Shown here one piece after another: positions 22,201 through 34,617 of a stretch of 64,000 bases of DNA (its first letter is position 1; every line of letters starts with the position of its first letter). The position numbers were made by a program, and so were the translations under genes. The notes under the pieces were generated by a model. It searched no databases and had not been told where the DNA came from. It saw only the letters and a list, made by a program, of their open reading frames with translations. The stretch is from Telmatactis stephensoni (taxonomy: Eukaryota > Cnidaria > Anthozoa > Actiniaria > Isophelliidae), in assembly GCA_029948255.1 (NCBI GenBank), contig JALIZF010001922.1, forward strand, positions 1,054,001-1,118,000, read 5' to 3'.

Positions 22201-24100
22201 ACACACGTGTCGGGGGAAATTTTGATAAAACGCTTTTTGAACTCTAGCTTTTGGGGTTTTTATTTTTTGAGTGCAGTCATGTTGAGTCTTTCTTCTATGT
22301 TTAATCAAAACTTTGACAAAGACTACATAAGAAAACTTGAGATTTTTGGAACTTCTCACAAAAGTGCATTTTTCTGTAAAATGGCGTCCTCACAAAGTTG
22401 CACAAAGTCCTTTGACAAAGTTTCATTGATTGGCCCAACTCGATTAGAGAATTTTCCATGTGAGATAAAATCTTGCCTTCTCGCTTCAATACGACAAAGC
22501 TGTCGATAATACCTTCTCAAAGGCTTAAATAATTTATTTACATTTAACGCTAATTCAACCATACAATTAATTAGCTCGAATCTGATCAGCTCCAAACGAA
22601 GCCTTCCTAACAGACGAGGATTAAAAATCACAGTCGATCAGTGATCTATTCAATGTCATTTTGATCGAATTATATATAGATACTTGATCAACTTTATAGT
22701 GCGATGGAAGGCGGGCCTGACGATTAGCCAAATCGTCCCGATTGTTTGATTTTTACTTTTCCTGCTAAATCTTCAATATTGTTTCTCTCTGACTATTTTG
22801 CACATTAACTTCAAGTCAGTTTAGATATATATTGCATTTCATGATAGTTCTAATTGGCTAGAATTAAGACGCGTGAGTCAAGGTTCTAATTTATTACAAT
22901 TGGCCGTATTTTACCCAAGCTCATTTGAGATCTTGGCCGCCGCCAAAACTTCAAGTAATGAAGTTTTGAAGTTTTGAATCCAGCTTCACTCTTTAAGAAC
23001 CAATTAAGGAAAGCATGCGGACAATTTCAAACTGAAATTAAGTGATTTTCGTGCCTATTTTCTTGCATAAAAGTGGTAAATAGAAAACTTTTTGAGTATA
23101 TGCACTTTAAGTTCTTTCAGTTAGTTTGCTGCAAAAGATGAACCAGTTTTTTGGTAACTTTCTGGATAACCTGAAATACTACCAAACTTTTTATTGAGTT
23201 GAAGTTCTTCGATTATGGGCGGCCTTTAAATCACTTTTTTTAGTTGCGGCTATTTTACTTATGATCTATTTTATAAAACATTATAAAACGCCGGAGCAAA
23301 TGTAACACCCAATATGTTTGTATTGCACTTAAAATCACCAGAACAGGTACTTCAATTTCTTAGAAAATGCGAAAAACATGGGATTAAAACGCACGAATTT
23401 AGCCGAAGATTGACGCCTTTTTTGATGGAAAGATTGCGGCAAAACAAAAAGATTTAGTTCAATAGTCAAAACGCTTAGGGTATCGATCGTGAACGACATT
23501 CAATGATCCTATCATTGCCCTAGCCAAAATAAACTCTTTCTTAATCGCTTCTTTTTGATGTCTCTTTGAAAGAACACCCAAAAACGAACACTCTCACAAC
23601 CACTGTACTCCATAAACTTTAGCACTTATCCCTGATACCAGATGTGAAGCGAATTAGCAGTGGACGTCGATTTTGGTCGAGTCGTCACGACTCGCTACTA
23701 ATGCTCTTAGATTTTGATTGTAGCTATTAAAGATTGCTCTATATGGGTCTGTCTACTCTAAGACACGCGCGCAGCTTATGAGTGTAACTTTATCTCTTGC
23801 TTAAGTAGCTCGGAAAAAACCGACTGATAACCTTTTGTGAACCTGAATGGACTGACCGCACATTTATGTGGCCAAAAACAAAGAGTTTTTCAAAGCGAAT
23901 TTGATAGAAAAAAGGCTTTTTTTAACTTCATTGTCAAGTCCATTTTAGAAGCTCTAACATTTGTCGCCCATTCATGACTATCGACATTTGTGTACGAGAA
24001 GTGCATCGAGCACCTTATAATGGAACGAACTTTCGTACTAGAACATCGGCCTGGCGCTCATTTCCGCCTACAATAAACTACCATATTATACGCTTATCTA
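19247..24100. other. No gene recognised; AT-rich intergenic DNA
   Basis: Upstream of the Not-like gene. A weak TATA-like TATTTATA (minus strand, about 19294-19301) lies 50 bp before the ATG. ORFs in this stretch (for example at 21549-21776 and 22192-22509) have no recognisable motif, no supporting splice pattern and AT-rich composition, so I do not call them. No strong repeat was seen by eye. The stretch may carry regulatory DNA for the homeobox gene. Confidence 0.5.
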
Positions 24101-24689
24101 TTTCCAAAGCTCCATCATGAATATATTCGTAAATCTGACTATACGTAAATTATATACAAAAATGAGGTATCTAATCCTTGAACAAATCAGCTTTTGTTTG
24201 ATTAGATCTCTTTCTCATGTAAGACAAATGCACCAGGAGGGACTCCCAAGGGGGATGATCGTCGTATCTTTAGGGGGTACGTCAAACAGGGTATTAGGCA
24301 CCTCTTAGAGATGCTCACAAATCAGATACTGGTACTTTTTAAGTGTCTCAAATGAACGACAAAGCCGTTGGAAATTTTTAAAATCCTTCAGGAATATTGT
24401 AGAATCAAATTAACGGCAACGACATTTTGAAGAAATCTTGCATGTTTTTATAAAGGTCTCAGTGGAGTTAACGGCGTTAACCGTAAAACGGTCAAACATT
24501 TAACCATTAGGCGTGAAAATAGAGAAAATTCAGCCGTTGTTCTTGTTGTAAAAAATGTTAGTCGCTAATTTTTTTATAGGAACGTCGAATTTTCATTTTG
24601 AAAGCCAAGAACAATTGTCTAGGCTTTTATGAGTCTTAATTTCGTGGCTTGGTACCAATCGCCCTATGTAAGGGAACCCGGAAAATCAC

Positions 24690-24860
24690 GAAAAATTTTA
24701 TTTTGGAATCCAGAATCTAGCTCTTGGAATCCGGAATCTAGCACTTGGAATCCGGAATCCAGCCCATAGAATCCGGAATCTGGCCATTTGAATCCACAAA
24801 ACAGCTCTAGGAATCCGGAATCTTGCATCATTCCAGATTCCCTTAATGGGGCGATGCCGA
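24690..24860. repeat. Degenerate tandem repeat of GGAATCCGGAATCTAGC
   Basis: About seven irregular repetitions of GGAATCCGGAATC spaced about 20-25 bp apart, probably a decayed minisatellite. Confidence 0.8.
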
Positions 24861-25163
24861 AAAATAGAGCTGGGGTTTCTATTCCACCGGTAAGGCAGAA
24901 GAGTATAAAGACCTTGAAATGTGTTATTCCACGAAGAGAATTAATTTCTATCTTTCAAAAATTGTGCAAATTAATTATTAACTTTTCTGTTAACCGAAAC
25001 TGGTAGAAACCTTAACCGTTAAAAAGGTACCGACTATTAATCGTTGACCGTAAAAGGCACCGCCCCATTGAGACCCTCTTCTATTGGTACCTTTTTGGGA
25101 TAAAAAAAGAAATTGGGCCACGCCAGTTTTTGGTATACCTTTCAGGATTCCCGACGATATCCC

Positions 25164-25200
25164 CCACCCCCCCCCCCCCCCCAACACACACACACACATC
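25164..25200. repeat. Poly-C followed by (CA)n
   Basis: A C homopolymer of about 18 bp, with one A near its start, runs into a short CA dinucleotide array. Confidence 0.9.
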
Positions 25201-25621
25201 CCCCGTCCAAAATATATGGGAGTGCATCCGGGAAATGCAAGTCCGATTGGTTCACAGAGTTTACAAATTCATCAAAGAAATAGAATTTGAAATCATCATT
25301 TCAGGCCTGAGAATCCATGGAATTAGAAAAAAATGTTTGGGTCGTGAAAAACTCATAGAATTCTAGATTTTGGACGAAAATGTTTTTAGCTCAAGATTAG
25401 ACTGATTGACCTCGGGGAGAGGGTAGTAGGGCGAGGAGACTGAGGGGAAGAGAGATCCTGCTTTGCTTGTATTTTTGCCAGCATTCATCTGAAACCCGAT
25501 CGAGATCTTTAAATTCACTTTTCAAAACCTTTCTAAAGCATACAGCCTAAAATTAATACTGAATAAAGTTTTCGGCATTTTCAGTTTGCGCTGTATAGAG
25601 TGATTCCACAAATCGCTCAGC

Positions 25622-25846
25622 TAAAGGCCGATTTACACGGTGCAACTTTTGCCTACAATAGCTGCATGCAACTTGCTTACGACATATTTTAGCAGCTATT
25701 TACACGCGCGCAATTTGCATGCAATAGTTGCAGACGAGTTGTGGGCTTGGTTCGTTTACACGGTGCAAATTCGTGTTGTATGTATGTCGTAAGCAAGTTG
25801 CATGCAACAGTTGTAGGCAAAGTTGCACCACGTCAATCGGCCTTTA
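25622..25846. mobile_element. Foldback MITE, 225 bp
   Basis: The left end TAAAGGCCGATTTACACGGT and the internal GCATGCAACTTGCTTACGAC are mirrored at the right end (GTCGTAAGCAAGTTGCATGC, ATCGGCCTTTA). No coding capacity. Confidence 0.88.
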
Positions 25847-26148
25847 CGACACAAATAAAGAGCCGCGAAAACTGAGACACGAGACAATTTGCAACGACGA
25901 TTTTTCTCGCAGCGCCGGTAAACCTTGGGTCAAACTGGTCATTTTGAGTTGGAAATTTTTCACTTCAATTAAAAAACTTGCACTAATTAATGTGTTGCGC
26001 TGAAGCAAAAGTTAAATTAGACTAAAAATCGTTGTGTTGTACATTATACGGCAACGCGAAAAGTCGTCGTTGCAAATCGTCTCGACTGAGTACCATCAGC
26101 TTAATTCATGGAATCAGTCTATAAATCAATCGGCATTCGGTACGACAT

Positions 26149-26551
26149 CCCGGGGGGTGGGGGGAACTCCAATCGGAAATGGGCGGGGATGCTCGTCGTG
26201 CCCTTTAGGGGTCAAAATCAGTGATCTTGTACCTTTTAGGGTGTCTCAGACTTTAGTGGACTACTAGAGACTTAGCTGGGTGTTTTTCAGTAAATAAAAT
26301 ACCTAAAATAAGCATTACTGGGGCAATTTTAATGATCTGACTTGTGTCTCTTGAGCACATCGAAAAAGGAGTTTTTAAGTTTTCGATTCTTCAATTTTTT
26401 TTTTTTTTTTTTTGAATTGATACCTTTTAGGGTACTCAGTATTCAATTGTTGCCACGCCCACCAGGATAAGACTCAGGTACCTTTTAGGGGTCATTTTAA
26501 GAATTTCCGACGAGTGTCCCCGCCCGCTTATATATAGAAGTCCTCCCCGGG
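26149..26551. mobile_element. Inverted-repeat element with GGGGACAC/CTTTTAGGG motifs
   Basis: Bounded by CCCGGGGGGTGGGGGGAACT and a right end AGTCCTCCCCGGG. The interior repeats TACCTTTTAGGG three times and carries a T17 homopolymer. Related GGGGTACTCCCA-type sequence occurs at about 24230-24330, 25080-25240 and 35870-36290, so this is a dispersed family. Confidence 0.65.
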
Positions 26552-26699
26552 CACGAAATCCACGACATAACGTATAGTTTATTTAAAACCCTTTATTTAG
26601 AAACTTTTGCAACAAAACTCAGCGTTTAACACCAATAGCAAAAGTTGCAGCCCATGCAACTCTAAAGTAGGCAATCAAAATTTAAGGAGCGACCTGCAC

Positions 26700-26830
26700 T
26701 TCTCGGAAGATTTTATCCAATTGGTGGGCCACCCGAGAATCTAAACAAAAGAAACTTTTGAAAACGGCAATGACAACAATAGATTCTTTTGTTTTATCAA
26801 ACCAATTAGATGACATCTTACAAGGAGGTG
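26700..26830. repeat. Dispersed inverted repeat, second copy at 12375-12495
   Basis: The phrases CTCGGAAGAT, CCAATTGGT, AATCTAAACAAAAGAAAC and ACAATAGATTCTTTTGTT occur in the same order at 12375-12495. AATCTAAACAAAAGAA and its near-complement TTCTTTTGTTT form a hairpin. Probably an old MITE. Confidence 0.7.
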
Positions 26831-28151
26831 CAGATTGCCTGAAATTAAAGGGTATGGTCAACCAACGTTGTTAGAAGTTGCGGGAAGTCATTTTAAGCGC
26901 AATATTGTCGCGCACCATGTTACTGGTTTCTTTACAAGCTTCAAGAACTTACAACACAGAAACGGATCCAGGGGGGCTTCTTAGGTCCCCGGGAACCCCC
27001 TTCCTCATCCTAAAAATAAAACATTTTTACATCAAGAAAGAAAAATATCAAGAACAAGATAAATGTGAAGTGAACCCCCTCAGACTGAGCCCTGGATCTG
27101 TCCTTGCAACATGTCATTTGATTTCTTGCGTAAAACTGACATGGAACCGACTGCACTAAAATTTGTTTACTGTACACAGCACAACTATGTGTTTCCTTCC
27201 TTCTCTTTCTTCTTTCCTTTCTTCATTCCTTTCCTCCATCCTTCCTATATTTTATTTTATTTCTTCCTTTTATCAAATGAAAATTCTGAAACATAAAACT
27301 ATAAACATTTTAACATCTCTTATGGGTTTCCTGTGTCGCAACATTTGGTACCAGTCCATTAGGTCGCGTAGCGGGAAGTTCAAAATGTCGGCCATGTTGA
27401 ACACGTGTCTGTTGTTGTCCCTGTGGAAAAAGGTCGAGAAGTCGCTGAGGTAAAGTAAAAACTAGCATTAGAGCTCCCAAAAATGCAGACATTATACCAC
27501 TGTTTACTTCTGTCGGGTTTTGTCATGTATTATACAGGTTTTAAAGAGGAATTTAAAGAGTGTGACAAGACAGCTGTAATTTACATTTAAGCTTACTAAC
27601 CGTCTGAAACTGCAGTTTATAGATATAAAAAGTATATTATACCTTACATATTCGATGATTTTAAGAGGGTTCAATGTTGTTCTATATAGCTTATTGCACA
27701 AACATTGACACTTTCAAAACATAGAAGCTGAGACCGATATGAACATTGGGACGTGGACATTTCAAATAGCCACTGAGACCAATTATTATATTCCAGATGC
27801 ACTTATTCAGCACATTCATAGATAAAACACATGCAAATCCAAATATTACTAGTGTACCCAGGAGCCATTTTGGTCTCAGCTTCTAGCTTTGATAAATTGG
27901 AAAGGGTCAATGTTTGTGCAAATTGCTTTTTACATTTACTAACTGTCAACATTATTTCCCTTGTAGTGGTAGTAAAATGCCTGCAAACATCTCCTAATAC
28001 CTTTAATATTTTTAATTCTCAATGGAGTAACTTCAGAATACCCATCCACCACCTGTATTCTAGAGTGGAACTCTTTGAAAACAACGCAAGTATACAAAAG
28101 CCTATATTGTTATTCAAAAAAGTGGCTGGGGCATTCTGTAGTTAAGTGTTC

Positions 28152-28568
28152 TCAATTTTTACGAGGCTCATCTTGAGATGAACTTTGAAAACTGCATACT
28201 CATCCCCTTTGTTTACAAATGAAAACGGATACGTTTGGCTAATAGACCCTATCCGCATGTATCTGTTTTCGTTTGTAAACACTTCTTTTTTATGCGTTAA
28301 GACTGGCCTTCCGTGTGCACAAAAAGGCCTGAAACGCTCACTGTAAATGAAATGGATACTTTTCAATTTTTACGAGGCTCATCTTGAGATGAACTTTGAA
28401 AACTGCATACTCATCCCCTTTGTTTACAAATGAAAACGGATACGTTTGGCTAATAGACCCTATCCGCATGTATCTGTTTTCGTTTGTAAACACTTCTTTT
28501 TTATGCGTTAAGACTGGCCTTCCGTGTGCACAAAAAGGCCTGAAACGCTCACTGTAAATGGATACTTT
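28152..28568. repeat. Tandem duplication, 211-bp unit, two copies
   Basis: TCAATTTTTACGAGGCTCAT starts at 28152 and again at 28363. The two copies are nearly identical over their length. They contain an internal inverted repeat around GTTTACAAATGAAAACGGAT and ATCTGTTTTCGTTTGTAAAC. ORFs at 28142-28649 on the minus strand only read through the duplication. Confidence 0.93.
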
Positions 28569-29233
28569 AGAAAACGCTCTCAAAAGTGGATACTTTTGAC
28601 TGAATGCTGTTGACGCATTTCTGTGTGGACATGACACTTTTAAACGCATACTTTCAAAAATGCTGATGCCACAGCATCAGTCAATGCTTGCTCAATGAAG
28701 TGTTTACTGGTGTTTACCATGGTTTTGAGTTGAGGTGTTTACGTGTGGATGAGCCTAAAAGCATAGAAGTATATGTTTACAAACATCAATTTGTTCATGT
28801 GGAAGTCACTAAAATGAACAGTACTGTAAGTGGCCATCATTTTAGTGTGAACAGAAATATTTTTATGCATTTATAAACGAGGCAATGAGGGATTTTTGCT
28901 GAAAGCGATCTAGGATCGTACTATATATTCTCAAACTCATTAATAATTCATGACTTTATGGCCCAATGAAGGGCTTCGTTTAGGGTCACGTGCATGTGGT
29001 TGGATACCACGATCCAACACTCGATGCTAATTAGATCCAACTCCATGGATTTGGATATCCATCTCCATGGAGTTGGATCAGATATCCAAATCCATGAACT
29101 TTGGATCTCATTTGCATAAAAGTAATTTCCCATTTTACTTCACCTTTTTTTATTCTACACTTCTACTTTCTACCTGTCTTACTTCTTTATTTACCTTCTT
29201 ATCTAACTACTTGCCCGAGATTTTTTTTTTATT

Positions 29234-29305
29234 CCTCGACGCTGGGACTCGAACCGTGTTTCCTTGGGTTGTAACTCTCGCGCTTTACCAACTAAGCTAT
29301 CAGCG
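29234..29305 (-). mobile_element. tRNA-derived sequence (SINE-like)
   Basis: On the minus strand a pol III box A (TAGCTTAGTTGG, 29288-29299) is followed 33 bp later by a box B (GGTTCGAGTCC, 29245-29255). The spacing is that of a tRNA. The anticodon and T stems do not pair well, so it is not an intact tRNA gene. It is followed by an A-rich/T-rich stretch, which suits a SINE head. Confidence 0.72.
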
Positions 29306-31388
29306 AATTCGTTGCGAGTTTAACTAATCTTGTAGTTTATTAACGTTCTCTTCTATTGGGCTACGACTGAGTCAAGTAGTCAATTAACGGTATGTTTATT
29401 TCACATGAATGATGTGACTTAATGTTCACATCAATGTTATCTCTTAGAAGTCATGAATTATTAATTTGTATGAGAAGCTCGGCCTACGGCCTCGTGCTTT
29501 CATCAGTTTCTCGGTATTTGGATCCCCTGATGAAACACTCGGACTCGTATCTGATCTATTACTTCCTCAATTATGAAAAGACAAATAGTCAGGTTTCTTA
29601 AGAATAAAATAAAATAAATATTTTTCCTTTTTAATTTCTTTATGTTTTCAGGGCACCTCTTTCAGGGACTTCTCAAAGAATTGGCAGCTGAGTGTTAAGA
29701 TGATACAAGGAGCTCATTAACAAAGTCAAACTTCATAGCCATGGCAATGCAGCTATGCCCATCTTCACAACTGATGGATTTCCAGGAATTTGCTGGTTTC
29801 TACTGACAACCCAGCATTCTCTATTATTTTCAGTAATAAAATTGACTGCAACCCTCCGCTCTCCCCCTCCCTCCCTTCCTTCAGTATCAAGATGTGATGG
29901 GCCCATCACCAAGGCCTTGGTATTACCACTCATAACACATTTGCAAATTCAGAAATTTTGATATTTAGAATATACTGATATTTACTGGAAAGGAACAGAA
30001 GAGAGGGGAGGGTCCATTCAAGCCTTGGAACCACCCCTGGCGATGGGCCTGGAACACTGTCGAGTGGCTACTTCGGTCTTCTATTCCCTCCTGTTTTTCT
30101 TCCAACACTTTCATCTTCAAAGGGGGAGCACTTCCTGTTGTTAGTATTGTTATTTTGGCTAAATATTTGAAGATGCAACCAAGCAAAATTGCAGCTTCAG
30201 AGTTGGCTCTGGTTGTACAAAGGTTGGATAATGCTATCCATTGGAAAAATCCTTACCCAGGGGATGAAATTAATGGTATTTTTTGCATTAAATTTATACA
30301 GTGGATAAATTTAGACATTTATCCCCTTTTTGCAACCAGAGCTTGATCTTTATAGTAGTTTGTGGCACTTTGTGTGACTGTGAAACATCACGTATTTATA
30401 AAGGATGCATTTTTTTGATAATGGCATATAACCAACAAATTACAAATCTGCACAGTCCAGTGAAACAAATACTCGTATACCCATGGTCAGTTCCTTGGGT
30501 TTAAAGGGACATCCTGCTTTTTTATCACTCTAGCATAGCACAGTCTATGCAATAAGGTGTACACAGTCATACAAAGTCTCCAGAACACTTATCCCAAGAA
30601 TTAAACACTAAGAAAGCCAATGGAAATACGGTGTTCTAGTGTGTATTTCATGGGTTAAGTGACATCAATAATGAATAAGCATCAACATATTTCTCTTTCT
30701 ATCTTGATGACCAAGATATTATTTGGAAATGCCAATGAAAAGCAACTAAGTTGTGTTCAGTAATGAAAAAGAAATATGTTGGTGTAAAATAGCTCAACTA
30801 GAGTGCAAGCACATACCCATGAAAAAAGACCATTTCACCTCTGTATAATAATTGGCCATTTCAGACTAATTAATTTGGAAGTTGATATATAAGCAATTCT
30901 TAATGAATAGTAATCTGCAATGGGCAATTAGCATACAGGGGTTTTGAAGTGATAATTACCAGAGGTAAAACTGGTGTTTTTTCATGGGTTCAAGCTTGTA
31001 CTTTGGGTGACTACAATTTAGAAACAGAGAAAAAAATGTACCACAAAAATTGAGAATAAAGATTTATTGAAGGACACTGTATTTGTGTGTTACAAAATAT
31101 ATGCTGTGTTTTGCAAAATAATAATTACATTCTTATATATGTATCTATCTACTATCTAAGCATACTACTTACGGGGTTATTTTAGACAGTCCACCCTCCT
31201 CTGTCCTCTCCCCCCAACCCCCCTCCCCTATCTCCTCCCTCATCCGCCCAGCTCCCATGGGACCCTGACCTACCCCTCCCTGGCTTGCACGGCACTACCC
31301 CTCCCCTGCTACGTTCTTGTCCACCCCTCCCTCTGTTCAGGATATTATTACATATTAACTGCCGAAATCTCAAACCAAAAATTCTTTT

Positions 31389-31470
31389 TTCCGAAAAGAA
31401 CCTTCCCACACCGTGAATTGTACTCTAGACCTCTCGCTTCTGAACCCAACCACTAACCCATTAGACCAAC
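31389..31470 (-). mobile_element. tRNA-derived sequence (SINE-like), degenerate
   Basis: The minus strand shows a box A-like TGGTCTAATGGG and, about 35 bp on, a decayed box B (GTCTAGAGTACAATTC). Divergence in box B suggests an old copy. Confidence 0.5.
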
Positions 31471-31583
31471 TGGTCAAAGTTGGTTGGCCAGCATTGAAAC
31501 TTAATTTTATAGCAGACCCAAAGCCCTGTAAATACAAAGAATGACTTGCTATGCTGAGCAGACCAAACCAGCAATTCACCAGA

Positions 31584-31649
31584 TGGTACAGTGGTCAAGA
31601 CAGCAGGAATCAAGATCATAAGGTAAGTTCACAGGTAAGGGTTCAAATC
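31584..31649 (+). mobile_element. tRNA-derived sequence (SINE-like)
   Basis: Box A-like TGGTACAGTGG at 31584-31594 and box B-like GGGTTCAAATC at 31639-31649 on the plus strand. The spacing is tRNA-like but the stems are not conserved. Confidence 0.55.
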
Positions 31650-32416
31650 TGCAAAAATCATGAAATCTTTCTTTCACAGGTAAAAATAGCTAAACTTCAT
31701 TGGAATACTTTGAGTATCAGGAAAAAGGTAAGCAAACCCTAGGTAAATAAATAGGAGGCAAAATAAACAGCTAATTAATATGTAAATGAGTAAACAATGA
31801 ATGCTTGTAAATCTCTAAAATCTGACAAGTATAAATACACCCTTCTATTAAAAGTTGCAGTAACACTTTCTGTTAATTTGAAAACCCCTGGTTTGAAAGA
31901 TTAAGGTCAACATTCCTGCATTTGGGCTACCCTCGTTTGAACTGTAAACAACTTAAAACATTTTTTTTCATCCACTTTATAAGTCCCCAAATCTAAGACT
32001 TTTGAAGTTTTTGAAGCCCAGATAATAAAGAATTTCATTCATTTTTAAAATACAAACACAAAAAGAATCATATATGTAAGTACTAAATAGTGTTCAATTA
32101 TGCAAACTATCCTAAACAATTCTTTTTTGCCATTAGTGCTATAAATTCTATTGTTCTTTTAAGAAACCAGTTTCAATACATTGTACTTCAAAAACATTTA
32201 CAATAGGTTGATACATCCCCAGTATGAAAATCTCAAAATTCTGATGTGGGGAAAGCGATACTGCCACAGAACAATAGAACTACAGTTTTATAAGGACCAT
32301 TACATACTTACCTTCTTAACCCCTCGGCACTGCCATATCATGTGTACATTTGAACTTAATATACTAATCTGCTAATTAATGACTGTACTTTTTAGTGAGT
32401 GTACCAAGTTTGAGAC

Positions 32417-32869
32417 ACTAGTACAACGTCATAAACCATTCAAGTGAAAAATGGCTATTATAGCTGACCTAGATAAAGATGAAAGTTTGCTGTGAACTAG
32501 GTGTGGTTGTGATTGGAGTTACCTTAGCAACGTAAGGACACCATGGCAATTTTTAAATTTTGCCTTATTTCTTGTGACCAGGAAAATTTCACAAGAATTG
32601 CCTTAACAGGATTTATACCTTGCATGGATATCTCATTGTACAACGATTTTGAAGAATTTCTGTAATTATAGCGTTTTTGAGAAATTTATGAGTAAAATTT
32701 TCCTGGTCACAAGAAATAAAGCTATACTTAAAAATTGCCATGGCACCCATTACATTGCTATGGTAACTCCAATCATGACCACACCCAGTTCTCAGCAAAC
32801 TTTCATCTTTATCTAGGTCAACTACAATAGCCATTTTTCATTTGAATGATTTACAACGCTTGTACTAGT
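32417..32869. mobile_element. Foldback element, about 450 bp
   Basis: The left end ACTAGTACAA and arm phrases AAAAATGGCTATT, CTAGATAAAGATGAAAGTTT and CTTGTGACCAGGA are each mirrored in order on the right side, ending TTGTACTAGT. Arms of about 165 bp with modest divergence flank a 120-bp loop. No ORF beyond read-through. Confidence 0.9.
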
Positions 32870-34550
32870 AGCACCTCTAACTTGGATGGTACGCTCACCC
32901 AAAACACAGTCAAACCACCTTAATAATGAAGGGCTCCCTATGAAAATGACTTAAGTGACTTTTTTGATGATTTTTCCAATGGTATATAATGCTATCAATT
33001 AACTTTTCTGTGCCAAATATTCAATGTCTGGACATCCATCAAAAAGTCACTTAGGGTCATTTTCACATGAGAACCCTTCATTAAATTTTTCCATAAGCAA
33101 TGTGTAGCTAAGTAAGTTGAGTAAAACTAATTCAGGAAGACAAAAACCTTCAACTGTCCATGCAGGTTTTCTTCACTTGTTTGTCTTTGACCAGTCCTGA
33201 TTACCGCAATACCTATTGACTAATTGTTCTATAATAGTTTTATAAGGAGGATTTGTCAAATCTACTGTAACATTTTGTGGTATCTTTACGTCTTTCATAT
33301 AACTAACTGTGTTATCATCATTTACATTCAAGCCCATTGCAATTTCTCCTCCATTTGTAAGTGCATTTTGTATTACAATAAATAAAATCTTTTGTTTTCC
33401 TCTGCTTACACCAACAAATTTTATACCCCACTTCAATCCCTCTTGAATATCCTTTGAAAATCTGTGGACAAATATTTTAGTGTTGAAGGAAAATTCCTCC
33501 TTAGTTCTATCATAAGAAACATCCTTTGGTAATAAGTGAAGAAAAGTTCCTTCTACATTCTTCAAAGAACTGTTTGGCTTTAGTTTTGCTCGGTAGTCGG
33601 GTAGTTGAAGAGAGAATTTGTTTTCCCCAGTCGACAATCTTATCATACATGAATTCTGGAAAATATCTTGTGTCATAGTTTCCTATAGCAAAATGCTCTT
33701 TTTCTGTGGTCAATCTACTAGGATCTGGAAGAGGGTAAGGAAAGGAATCCTTATACAGGAAAACAATATGCAGAGGTCCACAAAAAACCCAAGCTTTACA
33801 TCCTCCAGGACCAGCTTGAGGACCTTCATAATCACAGCGTGCATTAAACATTTTGTAAAAATAATTGTCTTCCACATCTCTTAATCGTCCATCTATCTGC
33901 TGGTTTGGGGCAAAAATATACAGTTCAACATTGGTGTCTATTTCCTTTGAGTTGCTCCAATCCAACAGGTAATGACGGAGGATTTCCATAACATCAAAAA
34001 ATGACTCATTCAGGGGGATGAAACACATGCAGCGCCAAACAATTGATATACAGGAATAAAAAAGCCATGGGAATGTCTTATCTTCAATTTGTTCGTGAAC
34101 ACCTCTTTTAATCTCTTTAGATGTGTCTTTGAAAAATGGCTCAAAGAACTGAGGATTCAGAAGGTCTTCTCCCTGCTTGAACCTCTTCTCACATTCATGG
34201 ACAAAAGACACGGTAGCCCATATTGGATGCACCAAATGTAAGCTCCACGAGTAGAGTCAAAGCAATAATCTTGATTGCCTAAATATTAAAGAATAATCAA
34301 TAAGTTAATATGAGCTGTATTATATTATAATAGTAATTTCTTGCCCAAACTGGAAAGTGAAAGGAGATTTCATGGTCTAGCCAGTGAGGAAATCTCCTTG
34401 TACAGTCATGCACATGTGTAAGGACTCCAGGACCTTCGTCTCCTGAATAGTTTCAGGGGTGGATTCCAGAATGTCTTAGGAGGGAAGGGTGCACCTCCTG
34501 CATCCCACCCCTACTAAGCCACTTCACGCTTTGACTTACTATAGGAGCAA

Positions 34551-34617
34551 GGATGGCACAGTTGGTTAGTGTGCAGCCTTCAGGTGCAAGATGTCCAGAG
34601 TTCGATCCCCTGATCTC
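34551..34617 (+). mobile_element. tRNA-derived sequence (SINE-like)
   Basis: Box A TGGCACAGTTGG (34554-34565) and box B GAGTTCGATCC (34598-34608) at tRNA spacing. It lies inside the intron of the unfamiliar gene at 33-37 kb. No convincing cloverleaf, so it is not an intact tRNA gene. Confidence 0.68.

Larger units (their letters stand above)
29310..32400. other. No gene recognised; repeats and AT-rich DNA
   Basis: Contains the SINE-like sequences at 31389-31649 and a pyrimidine-rich tract at about 31185-31335. ORFs here are short and without motifs. An AAGTCATGAATTATTAAT-type inverted end at about 28947 and 29448 suggests that 28945-29470 is itself a composite insertion. Confidence 0.4.

Noticed and set aside
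22192..22631. Overlapping ORFs of about 90-105 codons on both strands
   Set aside because: No motif, no splice partners, opposite-strand overlap; chance ORFs in intergenic DNA.
28142..28649. Minus-strand ORFs sharing a 60-residue segment
   Set aside because: The shared segment is just the 211-bp tandem duplication read twice.
29234..29305. Intact tRNA gene
   Set aside because: Boxes A and B are good but acceptor, anticodon and T stems do not pair; treated as SINE-like.
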